A stretch of DNA of 64,000 bases from Silene conica (taxonomy: Eukaryota; Streptophyta; Magnoliopsida; Caryophyllales; Caryophyllaceae). The notes beneath the pieces are model-generated. The model had not been told where the DNA came from. It did not search any database and worked only from the letters and a program-made list of their open reading frames with translations. The DNA lies in contig CM055311.2 of NCBI GenBank assembly GCA_029255685.2, positions 1,193,001 through 1,257,000 on the forward strand, in the 5' to 3' direction. A program made the translations under genes and the position numbers. Positions 24,532 to 36,362 of this stretch are shown piece after piece; position 1 is the stretch's first letter, and each line of letters starts with the position of its first letter.

Positions 24532-26451
24532 TATGCATATCTATCCCCTTTCAAAAATGTGAGCAAGGCTTGTTACTGTTCAAAATGAATAGTAACAAAG
24601 AACATCTCTTTGTTCTATTTTTTCCTGAAACGCAGCGTATGGGTATTTCTATCAGTACCTTTTCATACTCTTCCCTGCCACTTACCTCACTTCTCCTTAC
24701 TCTTCCCTGCCAGTCTGCCACTCACCTCAATTAACTTTTATTTCCAACATTGTATCCCATCATTAACTCTCATTTTCCTTGCATCTCCATTATCCTCTTC
24801 AAAGCTCTCACCTCAATCTTCTCTTATCTTCATCCTTTTTATCTTTGTTAGATTCATATACATATAACAACAATAATTACTACATTCACTCACTTATTAA
24901 AAGATTTTCAAGTGAAACACATTTAGCTTTATCGTCGACATATCTGCCGAGCCTTCGACGTCGAGAGTTATACGATGTCGTTTCTTTTGTAAATGGCTTA
25001 AATTGTTTGTTTTGTTCGTCGTTGTGGGTGGTCTTGCCTTGGTCTTTGTTAAATGGCTTGGTCCTTTTTTGATAGATAAGGTTTGTGTTTTTTAATCATT
25101 GTGGTATTATTAATTATTAATTGTTGATTAATTGATGTGTAATGATTTTTTGCTCTAATTGTTGGGTTTTCTTATTAATTGATGTGTAATTAGTAATTGT
25201 TGATTAATTGATGTGTAATAACTCTTTATCTCCTTTTTCGATGTAATGATTTTTCTCCTTTTACCGTCTGGGCGAGTGATTTGATGAGGCTTCAGGGTGG
25301 AGGTAAGGTGTATGAGGAAACTTCTATTGGAGAAAGGGAGTTGGTTAACTGTGGCTCTGCGGCTTGTTTGCTAAGGTTTAGTGAAAGGTTAATTTGGTTT
25401 AGGTTATAATTTTTGGTTGGTATAGATGACAGTTGTGACAAATCCGTTGTTTTTAGATTTGCTGAACCACTGGCAACATTTTGATAATCGGATTAGGTTA
25501 CGTTTGGCATATGTTTCTGAGGGAACATACAACTTTTTGATACATGTGAGAGTTGAGACCATTTGGAGCAGTTGCAGGTTAGATAAAAATCTCTATAGTC
25601 AGCATTAAGACGTATAAAACGACAGTCTGAAACCACTTTGTGGCTGATTACGATATTGTTATTGTTTGTTTTGAGAGGGGAGTTCATTTCATTTTGTATG
25701 GAGTCGAAGAATCGGTATTCCTTGGTTTTGGATTATGATGGAATTGGCTCACAAAATTGGTTGTGATTTTTAAATTTTAAATCTTGAAGTAGCAGTCAGT
25801 TGATGTACCTCACGACGTAATTTTCATCATGACTCATGAGTCATTTGAAAATAACTAACGCGCGGCTCAAACCAAGTACACCTTACTTCATTACCTCATT
25901 ATTTGCGGGATCCCTTGGTATTTAGCGTAATGTTAATTGTTGAATGTTATATACGTTCATCTCTTGAAAAAAAAAGCTCGTCGCTCTCCATGGGATGACT
26001 CCAGGTTATACCCCATCTCCTATACTAGGAAGAAGGTTGTTGTACTAGAAGACATGTTACCATCAATGCGCGTTCGCCGTTCCTTCAGAATCATTAATCA
26101 AATACATTGATTTGTGTGGCTCTGCAGGTAAGGGATGTTATGAAGAAATAGGGGGAACTTCCTGGATCAGCTTGTTGTCGTGGCCTAATTTCTGTTGATA
26201 ATGACTCAAAAGCGGCTTCAATAACCTTCAAGCCTTTATAACTCAGTCGTGATGCAATCGAGGCCAATATCTTCAACAATGTGAGAGATTATTCAATCTA
26301 AGAATGATAAGAAAATAAGACTCATTCCCACGGGACCTTGCAAATAGCTTCTCTACTTCCACAGGGATCATTCTAGCACTTGGCTTTCTGCAGGCTACAG
26401 AATTACAGCCTAAACCCACTCATGCTCGGAAAAATATGTTATTGAAGATAC
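24532..26451. other. Intergenic spacer
   Basis: No supported gene. The minus frame at 26094-26400 includes IPVEVEKLFARSRGNESYF and SYKGLKVIEAAFESLSTEI, which look protein-like. I cannot assign them, and they do not match the expected next KTN80 exon. They might belong to a second decayed gene fragment fused to the one at 26452. Confidence 0.35.
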
Positions 26452-27510
26452 CTCGGGTTTAGTAGACCCAGTCATCTCAAAAGTTTCCAAATCCCAAAAT
26501 TTAACAGTTTTATCTGCTGAACTTGGAAAAATCATTATAATCATAAGACAAATGGTTAAAAGTTATCAAAATATGAGGAACAACGCAAAATAACCGCCTC
26601 TTAAATCATAAGGAGTAATAAAGAATGTTGAGGATAATCTTGGTACTACTAACAAAATTAATGAAAGAAGCATCTAAGAACTTGCCAAATATTAAAGAAC
26701 ATGGACACGAACTTAACGTAACTTTCCACCTATCCATCCGTCAAGGTATTGTATATAATACAATATTTTCTCTTTACTATATGGACTATTTAAGATTAAC
26801 AAATTTTAGTAGTCACTAGACTGTTTACATTCGCATGCTTTTGCGGAAAAATACAGAATTTGTCTTTCAGGTAGTGTAAATCATTTTATTACTTGTAAAA
26901 CATTTTACTATGTACTCAAACTACCAAGAGTCCAAGACTATAAAACACAAAATGAATCGCAGACTTTCGTAGAACAGTCACTATTTATCATTGATTATTA
27001 TGTAAAACGCCTCTTTCCGGTGAATGGTTCTTCTGAATTTATAGCACTCAGGAAGCTAATCGAATTTAGTACCTGTGGCCATAAAAAACTCAACAGGGTG
27101 AAAGTCCATCGATCTGATATGACCATTGTGCAATTTGAGATCATGCAGTAACTTTCCAGCTGTCAAATCCCATATCTACTCAGAAACATGAACACTTTTA
27201 GATCAAACCCTAAGACTCTCCAAGCCACCTCAGCTAACTGAGAGTAAAGAGTGGACACCTGGCGGTAGTCTTACCTTTACAACATTATCAAATCCACCTG
27301 AAACAAGTCAAACAACCCACCAACCGTCAGGTGAGAACTTGATAGTATTTATCCCATGACTGTGGCCCTTATATGTGAAAATGCACCATCTTTTTCTTAT
27401 ATCCCATATCTTTAGATTAGTATCCGATGAACCAGAAGCAAAAAATTCTCCGAATGGGTGGAATTCGACAGATGTGCAATTGGACCTGTGACCAGTAAGA
27501 GTCTGCACCA
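26452..27510 (-). pseudogene. Katanin p80 (KTN80)-like WD40 fragment, disabled
   Basis: Three exon-like blocks on the minus strand resemble the WD40 propeller of the plant katanin regulatory subunit, which targets the microtubule-severing complex. They are 27275-27510 ([46 protein letters not shown]), 27073-27175 (WDLTAGKLLHD, FHPVEFFMATG) and 26452-26521 (ADKTVKFWDLETFE). In the first block a 9-base insertion brings an in-frame TGA (27308-27310) between WVV and SGGFDNVVK. The third block lacks one base at its acceptor, breaking the frame. The upstream repeats and the C-terminal con80 domain are absent. It is therefore most likely a truncated duplicate rather than a working gene. Confidence 0.75.
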
Positions 27511-28354
27511 CTACACTTCAAAAAAATAGCAGCGTCGTATCAGGAAATGCAATGTCTCATTTATCAATTAGTCTCCTCAGAGACGGTCTCATATTACAAT
27601 ATTGCGAGAAGTTGAAGAGGAAGTTGAGAATTGTTATTGCATATTGGTGTGTCTGTTGGTAGAGATGGAAAAAGGGTGATAATAGAGAAAGAGGATTATA
27701 CTTGGCAAGTTGGTTATGAAATGAAGAAATTAAGGAATGTCAAGTTTTTATGCGTGTTAGGGTGTGATCAGGTAATGTATTAGTATGACAGTATAAATCA
27801 TACCCAATGTGTTTTTCAATAATATTACTCTCTTTTGATATTATTCTCTCATGGTACAAAGCCAATCCAATACTGGTGAAGAACTCGGATAATCAACCAG
27901 GTGAATGGTGACGGAGGAAGGACAGTCAAGATCATCACTATAAGACCATTTTTGCATTTCATTCCGCTAAATCAGAGGTTTGTTGTCTTTCATTTTTATA
28001 GTTGCCTTCTTACTCTGTCTTCTCCCTAATACTCTGATTCAAATCGGTATTAACCATTTTAATGGCCACGCACGTCATCATTATAAAATATCTTGAAAGG
28101 TTTAATTTTGGTTTTCATTTTGTAAATTACTTGTGTTATCGTTAGAGTTTAGATCAGCTCCAACCCCAAAAACTTTATGACCCTTATAAACTTGAACCCG
28201 ATCATTTCGATGTTGGTAAAGAAATGCAAAATAAATACCACAACTGAACAAGTAAAACAAGAATTTTATGTGAGCTGTGTGAGTTATTGGCTGCAGAATT
28301 ATATACCAGGGCGTGAGGGTCTGAATTGGAGTGTGAAGGTTCGGGGAACGAAGC
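27511..28354. other. Spacer between the KTN80-like fragment and the nested block
   Basis: No gene is recognised. CACTACACTTC at about 27508 resembles a CACTA tip but lacks subterminal repeats. Confidence 0.4.
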
Positions 28355-29320
28355 TGAAGTGTAACATCCCGTATTTTCGTAAATTATATTTTAAAGGTTT
28401 TAAACTATTTTTACGGAATAAAATAATATTTTAATATTTATTGTTAAGTGATTTTAAAATATTCCGTTAAGATCCGTCGTAAGAACCTTAAGTCCTTAAG
28501 ACGTAATAACTTGGCAAGTTAAATCCGATTCATAAAAAAACCCGTTCACATCAAAAACCCGTTTCATTAAACGGAAAGGACAACTTAAACCCTAAACCCC
28601 CTTTCATTATGTCGACATTTGCATTTTCACAAAAATAAGAAACATTGTTTCATTCTTTCTCATTTCTCCTTCAACTTTTCAATCTTTAAATCGATTTTCA
28701 GAGATCATCCGATTTCCAAACCAAGGTATGTTATACATTTCTGAAATCCTCGCGAAATTTGCAAGACATCCGTCTCTTTCAATTTCAGTTTCGTTCAACT
28801 TGAAAAATGGATTGTTTTTGGAGAAATCCGTTTCTAGCTTCTAATAATCGTTCTTCATGTTGTAGGAGAGGGTTTAGAAGATCCCGAGGTGGATAGTTTC
28901 GTGATTGAAGAGGAGCTAGGAGCTTAATCGCTTTAGAGGTGACGATAATGGGAAACTCGACCTTTATTTGTTATAATAGCATGTTTCATGGTTTTGATGA
29001 TGAAAGTTTCTGATTTTGTACATTGTGGTTGTTGTTTGGACTTAGAATCATGCTAGGAATACATGAGTATGATATTCATATGCTTTGATTGTGTTTCACA
29101 TGCTTATAAGTTGATTTTCAGAAATTGCATCCTTAAGACGAATATAAGAAATGATTCTAATATGCTTTGATGTTGGAAATTTATGCTTGCTATTGAGTTG
29201 TATAAGTCTTATGTATGCTGGGAATTGTTTGTTGGTAGCGATTTTGGAGTTTTAGTATCGATTTCATAAGAATTTGTGTACACTGCGTTTTTACGATTTT
29301 TGGCTCAACGACTCATGAGT

Positions 29321-29442
29321 TGGTCGACCGACCGGCCGCCGGTCGACCGGCTGGGAGTGTTTATTGGTGCCTTTTGCGTGTTTTGAAATATAGGGTGTTG
29401 GGTGCCCAGCCGGTAGGCCGGCTGCCTGCTGACCGGCTGGGA
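29321..29442 (+). repeat. GC-rich palindromes of A, left part
   Basis: Two units (29321-29357, 29405-29442) of the same GGTCGACCGACC / CCAGCCGG type as in B. Two more follow after the E insertion at 51427-51461 and 51513-51553. E inserted between the second and third palindromes. Confidence 0.75.
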
Positions 29443-29484
29443 GCCCCTTTGTATTGTGTTACGTGAAACAAAGTCTGAGGGAAT

Positions 29485-31129
29485 TGTGGGGAATAAAGCA
29501 TGTATTCGCCCTAAAACGTGAAGGATTATAACGAATTTTACAGTCGTGAATATAGTCATAAGATAAATAAAAACATGAAAAAGAATTCAACCTTTGGTCC
29601 TTGTGCTTATGGCCTAAGAACAGGAATTAAAATAAATTCCCTCCTATAACTTGCACCCAAGACTGGATTGAGATGATGCCGCGTGTGCTAGAAAAATACT
29701 CTCCAATTGCCTTGCAATATGGGGAGAGCTTTTGTGAGGTTTTGATGTGAGATCTGAGTTTTGGGAAAATAATGTTCTCAAAACCCTAATTCTTGAGATT
29801 GTGAATTACCAGTCTCTGACAAAAGGAGAAAGACTCTCCTTTTGTAGTATATGGGTCGACCGAACGGTATATGGTAAGGGTGGGCTTTTTCCACTCTTAC
29901 CTTATTCCTTTGCGTGGTTCGACCCGATTTGCTAAATATTATTCGCGGGTTTTATTTATAAATCGCACTCGTGTTATCAGATATTAATGCAGTCGATGTA
30001 TTAATAATGGTCTGATAAAATTGCGATATTGTATAATGACCCAAATTAATATAACTGTTTATATTAATACGCGAAATCAATATTTAATTAAATATAACTG
30101 CTTATATTTAATTTTACGAATTAATCATGTAATCCGTGTTAGCTAAAATTATTTAATCCGTATTAAATAATAATCTCAACATCTTATTGACTAATTTAAT
30201 AGTCAATACCTCTGATTAACTGTTTAGTCGTATCCGGCATAAATGTGACTGTATTTTCATACCTTCACATCTCTCAAACGTGTCCTATAGGTGTGACGTA
30301 TAGGGACCAGTTGATGTAACAACTCGACCCACCACCGTCGTAACACAAACCCAATAAGATGGGTGCATACTTTTGGGCCCATTGTTTGTCCTCACTTAAG
30401 CCCAAAAGCACAAGGCTTTGTTACTACATGGTGGGTAGGAGCTATTATAAACATATCACAGGCCTCTCAATCTACCGATGTGGGACAAATTTCCACACAA
30501 ACTCATATCATACTCTTGGGGTGTTACAAACTCCCCCACTTAAAGAACACAACGTCCTCGTTGTGCCTCAAACTTGACCACAACCAGGGCCAGAATCCTC
30601 CCCCGCTAGGTGTGTGACCCGGGTACTCCCGACCACAGGCTCATCACACGGTCGCAGGGTCGCTCTGATACCATTTGTAACAACTCGACCCACCACCGTC
30701 GTAACACAAACCCAATAAGATGGGTGCATACTTTTGGGCCCATTGTTTGTCCTCACTTAAGCCCAAAAGCACAAGGCTTTGTTACTACATGGTGGGTAGG
30801 AGCTATTATAAACATATCACAGGCCTCTCAATCTACCGATGTGGGACAAATTTCCACACAAACTCATATCATACTCTTGGGGTGTTACAGTTGATCACCG
30901 TCATCCGTATGACAATAACGTCAAACTTATCTAGCAAGCCAACCGTTATTGATAAACGTGGATCAACTGATAATAATACTGAAGTATGCCCTTGTGATCC
31001 TTAAAGAGATTTAATAAGTCATTGTACTTAATTGTCAAGGACACCAGCCCCAACAATCTCCCACTTGTCCGTACAAGGGTATGTGCAATGACGTTATCAC
31101 ACTACATGTGGAGGACACAAGCTCCAACA
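29485..31129 (-). repeat. 3' LTR of copia element E, with TRIM inside
   Basis: Begins TGTGGGGAATAAAGC on the plus strand and ends CAAGCTCCAACA. Subtracting the TRIM (575 bp) and one 5-bp duplication gives 1065 bp, exactly the length of the 5' LTR at 50350-51414. Confidence 0.92.
30315..30889 (-). mobile_element. TRIM 1 (terminal-repeat retrotransposon in miniature)
   Basis: Two 214-bp LTRs (30315-30528 and 30676-30889), identical by eye, flank a 147-bp interior. The interior carries a tRNA-Met primer-binding site (30662-30673) and a polypurine tract (AAGTGGGGGAGTT on the minus strand). A GTTGA duplication flanks it (30310-30314, 30890-30894). There is no coding capacity, so its machinery must come from another element. 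The empty site is present in the other LTR of E (about 51175-51183). Confidence 0.93.
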
Positions 31130-31852
31130 AACTCCCATTTGTCCGTACAGGTGTAGGTGCGATAACCGATTCTCATATCCTTTTAAAATTTCTCCCACTC
31201 AATGTAAGACAATTTGCAAATCCGCATTCGCAAAGGTCGTATCTCACAAGCGATCTGTATCAAGAGTGGTTTCCCCGACTAGAGAGTAACTTAACTGATA
31301 AAACGAATCTGTATTCGAGCATGGCCATGCATTTCAGTTACTACTCCTCGAGTGGCCCTGAGAAATGATAAAATCCTGATAAGGGTTTGGATATTTCCCT
31401 CAACTCGAATCCTGCCGATATCGCGCAACATGAAATAACCCAGAAAAAATCCTCTTGGCCCCTGTTACGATGACCGTGGGAAAGAAACCAAAGTTATCCA
31501 AAATCTGCCTTAATCTCAAGAGACAGTTGAAAGTCAAAAGACTCGACTCTAAGGAACACTATGGAGGTCCTATCCACGACCTGGCACCCAATTTTATAAA
31601 ACATTTAGGACTCCATAACGTTGTCACGGGTGTCCTACGAGATATCCGTATAACTCGCCTTTGTGATTGGTCAGTCAGCCGTGTGACTTATGGCTCGTTG
31701 AACCCACCATCAACCAACGTCACAAAATGATTACCTGAGTTATCAGCTCAATTGGGTAATCAAGGACTAAAACGATGTAATGTTATTCAGTTCACTTTGT
31801 GGTGTTCAAAATTGGCGTACAATTCCACATGAAAAACAAAACATTATATATA
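31130..31852 (-). other. 3' untranslated interior of copia E
   Basis: AT-rich sequence between the end of the decayed RNase H frame (stop at 31853-31855) and the 3' LTR. It contains the polypurine tract next to 31129 and no open frame of note. Confidence 0.7.
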
Positions 31853-32589
31853 TCATAACAATGAGGTTGAATAGAGTACACGAGAAAATGAATTATTACA
31901 TGAATTCATAAAAGAGTACCACAACTTAGGAACACATCTAATTCCCATGGAGTGAATGTGCCCTTCATGCTTATCACGTGGTAATGCTTTAGTGAGAGGA
32001 TCAACTATGTTGTCATCCGTAGCGATCTTATCAATGAATATCTCCTTTTACGTGGACTCAGTTGTAGAATCTGCTGTAACACTCTGTTTAGAACTTTTCC
32101 AGCTGATAGCAGCGCCATTAAGAGTAAAACGAATCCAGACTGAGATTTCGAGTCATCTCGATCCGTTTGGAAGCTAGCATCTGCGTAACCCGTGGCGCAG
32201 AGCGTTGAGTTGCCTCCATAAGTCAATCCTCAATCTTTAGTCCTCCGTAGGTACTTAAGAATGTTTTTCATGGCCGTCCAGTGTTGTTCACCTGGATGAG
32301 CTTGGAATCGACTGGTCATACTCAATGCATATGCAACGTCTGGACATGTGCATATCATGGCATACATGATCGATCCTATTGACGAAGCATAAGGACTCCG
32401 ACTCATGCGCTCTTTCTCTTCCAATGTCTTAGCTTCTTGAGACTTGCTCAAGTGAAGCCCAGTAGTCATAGGAAGGAACCCTTTCTTGGAGTTCGTCATG
32501 CTGAATCTCTCTAGAATCTTATCTATGTAAGACTCCTGGCTGAGAGACAACATCCGTCGTGATCTATCCCTGTAGATACGGATGCCCAA
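31853..32589 (-). pseudogene. Copia E RNase H / connection region, decayed
   Basis: Connection motifs SLSQESYIDKILERF, SPYASSIGSIMYAM and TSRFQAHPGEQHW are seen, then YADASFQTDRDDSKSQSGF. Damage includes a TGA after RRTKD (about 32230), a one-base deletion near the SGF motif (about 32140), and a deletion of roughly 150 bases removing the middle of the RNase H C-terminal half. The frame then resumes at DPLTKALPRDKHEG and ends at 31853. Confidence 0.85.
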
Positions 32590-33141
32590 AATTCTTTATG
32601 CCTCTCCCAGATCTTTCATCTGGAAATGGTTTTTCAACCATGCTTAAACCGAAGAAAGGAGAGGTATGTCATTCCCAATCAAGAGTATGTCATCGACATA
32701 CAGTACTAGGAAGACAATCTTGCTCCCACTCGACTTGATATAGAGACATGGTTCCTCAACTGATCGAACGAATCCATTCTCTTTTATCACTTGGTTGAAG
32801 CGATGATTCCAACTCCGCGATGCTTGCTTAAGTCCATAGATGGAACGCTTAAGCTTGCAAACCTTCTTAGGATGTTCTGGATCAATAAAACCCTCGGGTT
32901 GTACCATGTACAACTCGTCCTCCAAATAACCGTTTAAGAAGGCGGTTTTAACGTCCATTTGCCATATTTCATAGTCATGAAATGCGGCTATCGCTAAGGT
33001 AATCCGAATGGAACGTAGCATGACTACGGGTGCAAAGATCTCATCGTAGTGCAAGCCTGACACTTGGGTGAAACCTTTAGCAACTAGTCTTGCCTTATGG
33101 ATATCTTGTTTACCTTCCACGACATGCTTTATTTTGTAAAG
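32590..33141 (-). pseudogene. Copia E reverse transcriptase, with stop codons
   Basis: Reverse transcriptase core: QMDVKTAFLNGYLEDELYM, IYGLKQASRSWN, and the catalytic YVDDILLIG motif. It is interrupted by TGA at 33139-33141 at the N-terminal border, TAA at about 32641 and TAA near 32598. The catalytic residues survive, but no full-length polyprotein can be made. Confidence 0.9.
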
Positions 33142-34199
33142 TCATTTGCATTGAAGGGGGCGTACCTTTGCAGGTAGGTCCACAAGATCCCACACGTTGT
33201 TCTCATACATGGAGTCCATCTCGGATTGCATGGCTTCTAGCCATAGCTTTGAGTCAGAACTGGTCATGGCACCTTTATAGGTTGAGGGTTCATTACCCTC
33301 TAGGAGTAAGACGTCATCCATATCATGTTCCTCGACCATACCAATGTATCTGTCCGGAGGAATGGAGACTCTTCCCGACCTCCTAGGTTCCTCAGGAATA
33401 TCTACCGCAGCCTCGGTTGAAGGAACTGTTTCCTCCAATGGTTGCTCGGTAGTTGGTTCTTGAACCTCTGATAACTCGAAGGTTCTATTACTCGACTTGT
33501 TCTCGAGAAATTCTTTCTCTAAGAACGTCGCACTAGCCGCAACAAAAACACGTTGTTCGGTAGGCGAGTAGAAGTAATGACCAAAAGTTCCCTTTGGATA
33601 ACCTATAAAGTATGTCTTGACCGATCGCGGGCCGAGCTTATCCTCGTGTCTCCACTTGACATAAGCCTCGCAGCCCCAAACCCGAATAAAGGACAAGTTG
33701 GGGACCGTTCCCTTCCATAATTCGTATGGAGTCTTGTCAACAGCTTTAGACGGACTTCGGTTAAGTATTAGACCGGCTGACAAAAGAGCATAGCCCCACA
33801 ATGAATCAGGCACAACGGTGTGACTCATCATGGATCGAACCATATCGAGTAGAGTTCGATTTCTCCGTTCGGACACACCATTTAATTGTGGTGTTCCAGG
33901 TGGAGTCAACTGTAGCACGATGCCACAGTCTTTAAGGTGTTGATCAAACTCGTGTGAAAGATACTCACCACCACGATCAGAACGTAGTGCTTTAGTCTTT
34001 CTTCCCAGCTGGTTCTGTACCCGATTCTGGTATTCTTTGAACTTGTCAAAGGATTCACTTTTATGCTTCATTAAGTAGACATAGCCATATCTACTCAAAT
34101 CATCCGTGAAAGTGATGAAATACCTATAGCCTTCTCGTGTGTTGATCGACATAGGGCCACATACGTCCGTATGTATGAGTCCTAATAGGTCGGCAGCGC
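33142..34199 (-). pseudogene. Copia E integrase core and C-terminal region
   Basis: Integrase catalytic residues are visible in HTDVCGP, SDRGGEY and NGVSERRNRTLLDMVRS (D, D, E). They are followed by the GKTP-like region (WGCEAYVKWR) and a variable acidic linker. The 5' side is cut at 34199 by element D. The frame resumes across the duplication at 47000 with the zinc-binding HCRMGH...CESCLIG part. Confidence 0.92.
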
Positions 34200-34752
34200 T
34201 GTAACACCCCAAGAGTATGAGATAAAAGTTGTCCCGCATCGGTCGAATGTGAGGCTTGTGATATGTTTATAATAACTTCCACCCACCACTTAGTAACAAG
34301 GACTTGTGCTTTTGGGCTTAAGTGAGGACAAATAACGGACCCAAAAGTGTGCACCCATCTTATTGGGGTTGTGTTACGACCGTGGTGGGTCGGGTTGTTA
34401 CAAATGGTATCAGAGCGACCCTGCGACCGTGGGGTGAGCCTGTGGTCGGGAGTACCCGGGTCACACACCTAGCGGGGGAGGATTCTGGCCCTGGTTGTGG
34501 TCAAGTTTAAGGCACAACGAGGACGTTGTGTTCTTTAAGTGGGGGAGTTTGTAACACCCCAAGAGTATGAGCTAAAAGTTGTCCCGCATCGGTCGAATGT
34601 GAGGCTTGTGATATGTTTATAATAACTTCCACCCACCACTTAGTAACAAGGCCTTGTGCTTTTGGGCTTAAGTGAGGACAAATAACGGGCCCAAAAGTGT
34701 GCACCCATCTTATTGGGGTTGTGTTACGACCGTGGTGGGTCGAGTTGTTACA
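34200..34752 (+). mobile_element. TRIM 2, forming the left end of element D
   Basis: LTRs 34200-34402 and 34550-34752 (203 bp each, four differences by eye) enclose a 147-bp interior with a tRNA-Met primer-binding site at 34405-34416 and the AAGTGGGGGAGTT tract before 34550. Same family as TRIM 1. Unlike TRIM 1 it has no duplication of its own at its right edge. Confidence 0.9.
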
Positions 34753-35660
34753 AATAAAAAAAAAATAGTGCTTTTGTTTTCTAAATAAAAACTTCGGGAC
34801 GAAGTTCGTTTAAGAAAGGGAGATTGTAATATTCCAAATATTATATTATTTCATTTGACTGGTTTATTTTATTCTTTAATATTTAAACATTTGGTTTTAA
34901 GGAAAATATTGTTATTAGTTGATTTATTTGGTAATAGGGTTAAGTCTTCACCCCATATATATACATGAACTATATTTTTTGTGTGCCTCTACTTCAGCCG
35001 CCTTATTCAATATACTATTGTTAATCCCTTAACATGCTTTCTTATTCTTGTCTGCCATCTTTGGTATGACATACTATTTGCATCATACACATGAAGATTA
35101 TCACTATTCAATAATTATATTGTGATCCAGCACTAATTGTGTAAAACCCCTCGCGAAAGCGGAAATATAAACACGTAAAAGTACTAAAAATTGCAGCGGA
35201 ATTAAAACTTTTTAAAGATAAAACATGCGAGAAGTCTTAGACTGAAACGTAAACTGAAACTGAAACCAAATAGATAAGTAACAGTTCTAAGTACTGAAAT
35301 GAAATATATACATCAGCCGGGGATGGGACATCCCTACCGGCACCAAAACAAATGTAACAAACTACGAGTCCAGCTAAACGACATAAGGTAAGTCATGATG
35401 AACGGATCATCGCTCGCTAGCTCTCGTGAACCCCTGCTCCAACCAGCATGTACCTACATACATGAAAACATGTACGCCACAATCAGTGGGGAGTGACTAG
35501 AGTTCTCCTAGCCACCTTTTGTGACAACACGTAACATAAAAACAATACAGAATACTCCAACATATAACAACATGTGAAGCATAAACATCTCATCATCTTA
35601 TCTCTTACTATCAAGCGATTACAGTGCACGGCTCTCAACCAACTTCATAAACAAATAGGA

Positions 35661-35702
35661 AGGAGAGCCGGTTTCCCTACTGGTTACCCAGTCGGGGGGT
35701 CT
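35661..35702 (-). repeat. Dyad box flanking the hairpin array (distal copy, B)
   Basis: GAGAGCCGGTTTCCCT, then a GGTTACCC segment, then GGGGGGTCTTT. A second copy lies at 36458-36500. Equivalent boxes bracket the array in A (about 51691-51740 and 52508-52553). The two copies in A differ at paired positions (CCGGTCGGG versus CCGACCGGG). Confidence 0.7.
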
Positions 35703-35856
35703 TTCAATCCAATTATTTATGAAACCGAACTAAGAGTCATCCAATGCCTTGGATGATTAAACCACAACTTAACAGATATACATTTACTCATCATTAACCA
35801 TGTCTATATCTGACACGTACCAACTCAAGGCAAGCAGATAGAATCAGCAAGTAAAA

Positions 35857-36362
35857 GGTTCAGCGGTCAACTTAAGACATAACCTAATACCAAATCGTTC
35901 AGCAAGCAAGGACTCAGAGGCCAACTTAAGGCATGGACCTGCCAATCAGCAAGACACTAGACTCAGCGGCCAACTTAAGGCATAGACTAGCATCCAAAAG
36001 TAAAGGACTCAGAGGCCAGCTTAAGGCATGTCCCTTCACCACATCACAAGGTACTAAACTCAGAGGCCAGCTTAAGGCATGTTCTAGCACCAAACATCTG
36101 CACTCCGGGCAAGGTGTCAGTTCCTTAGCTACCCCGTTGTGCAGCTGCTCTACTCGTCAGACTCAGAGGCCAACTTAAGGCATGTTCTGACGCGATCACT
36201 ATCACACATGTCTGAACTCAGAGGCCAGCTTAAGGCATGTTCCAGACACGACAGACAAACACATATAGGGCTCAGAGGCCAACTTAAGGCATATCCCCAT
36301 ATATGACAAACAACTCACGTATTAAGTTCAGAGGCCAGCTTAAGGCATAACTTAATACGCAT
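35857..36362 (-). repeat. Hairpin array in B 3' LTR (nine units)
   Basis: Nine units share the core CTCAGAGGCCARCTTAAGGC (plus strand) at irregular spacing of about 45-100 bases. In each unit the flanking arms are mutually complementary but differ between units: CGTATTAAGTT with AACTTAATACG, CGTCAGA with TCTGACG, TGTCTGAA with TTCCAGACA, ATATAGGG with CCCATAT. A 3-bp inner stem encloses TTAAGTT or TTAAGCT in the transcript sense. The array lies about 1.65-2.15 kb into the LTR in the element's own direction. Confidence 0.85.

Noticed and set aside
27508-27530. CACTA-like tip near the KTN80-like fragment
   Set aside because: The sequence departs from the CACTACAAGAAA consensus and lacks subterminal repeats or a partner end.
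35857-36362. CRISPR-like look of the array (constant core, differing spacers)
   Set aside because: Plant LTR sequence, irregular spacing, no cas genes. The differing parts are complementary stem arms, not acquired spacers.
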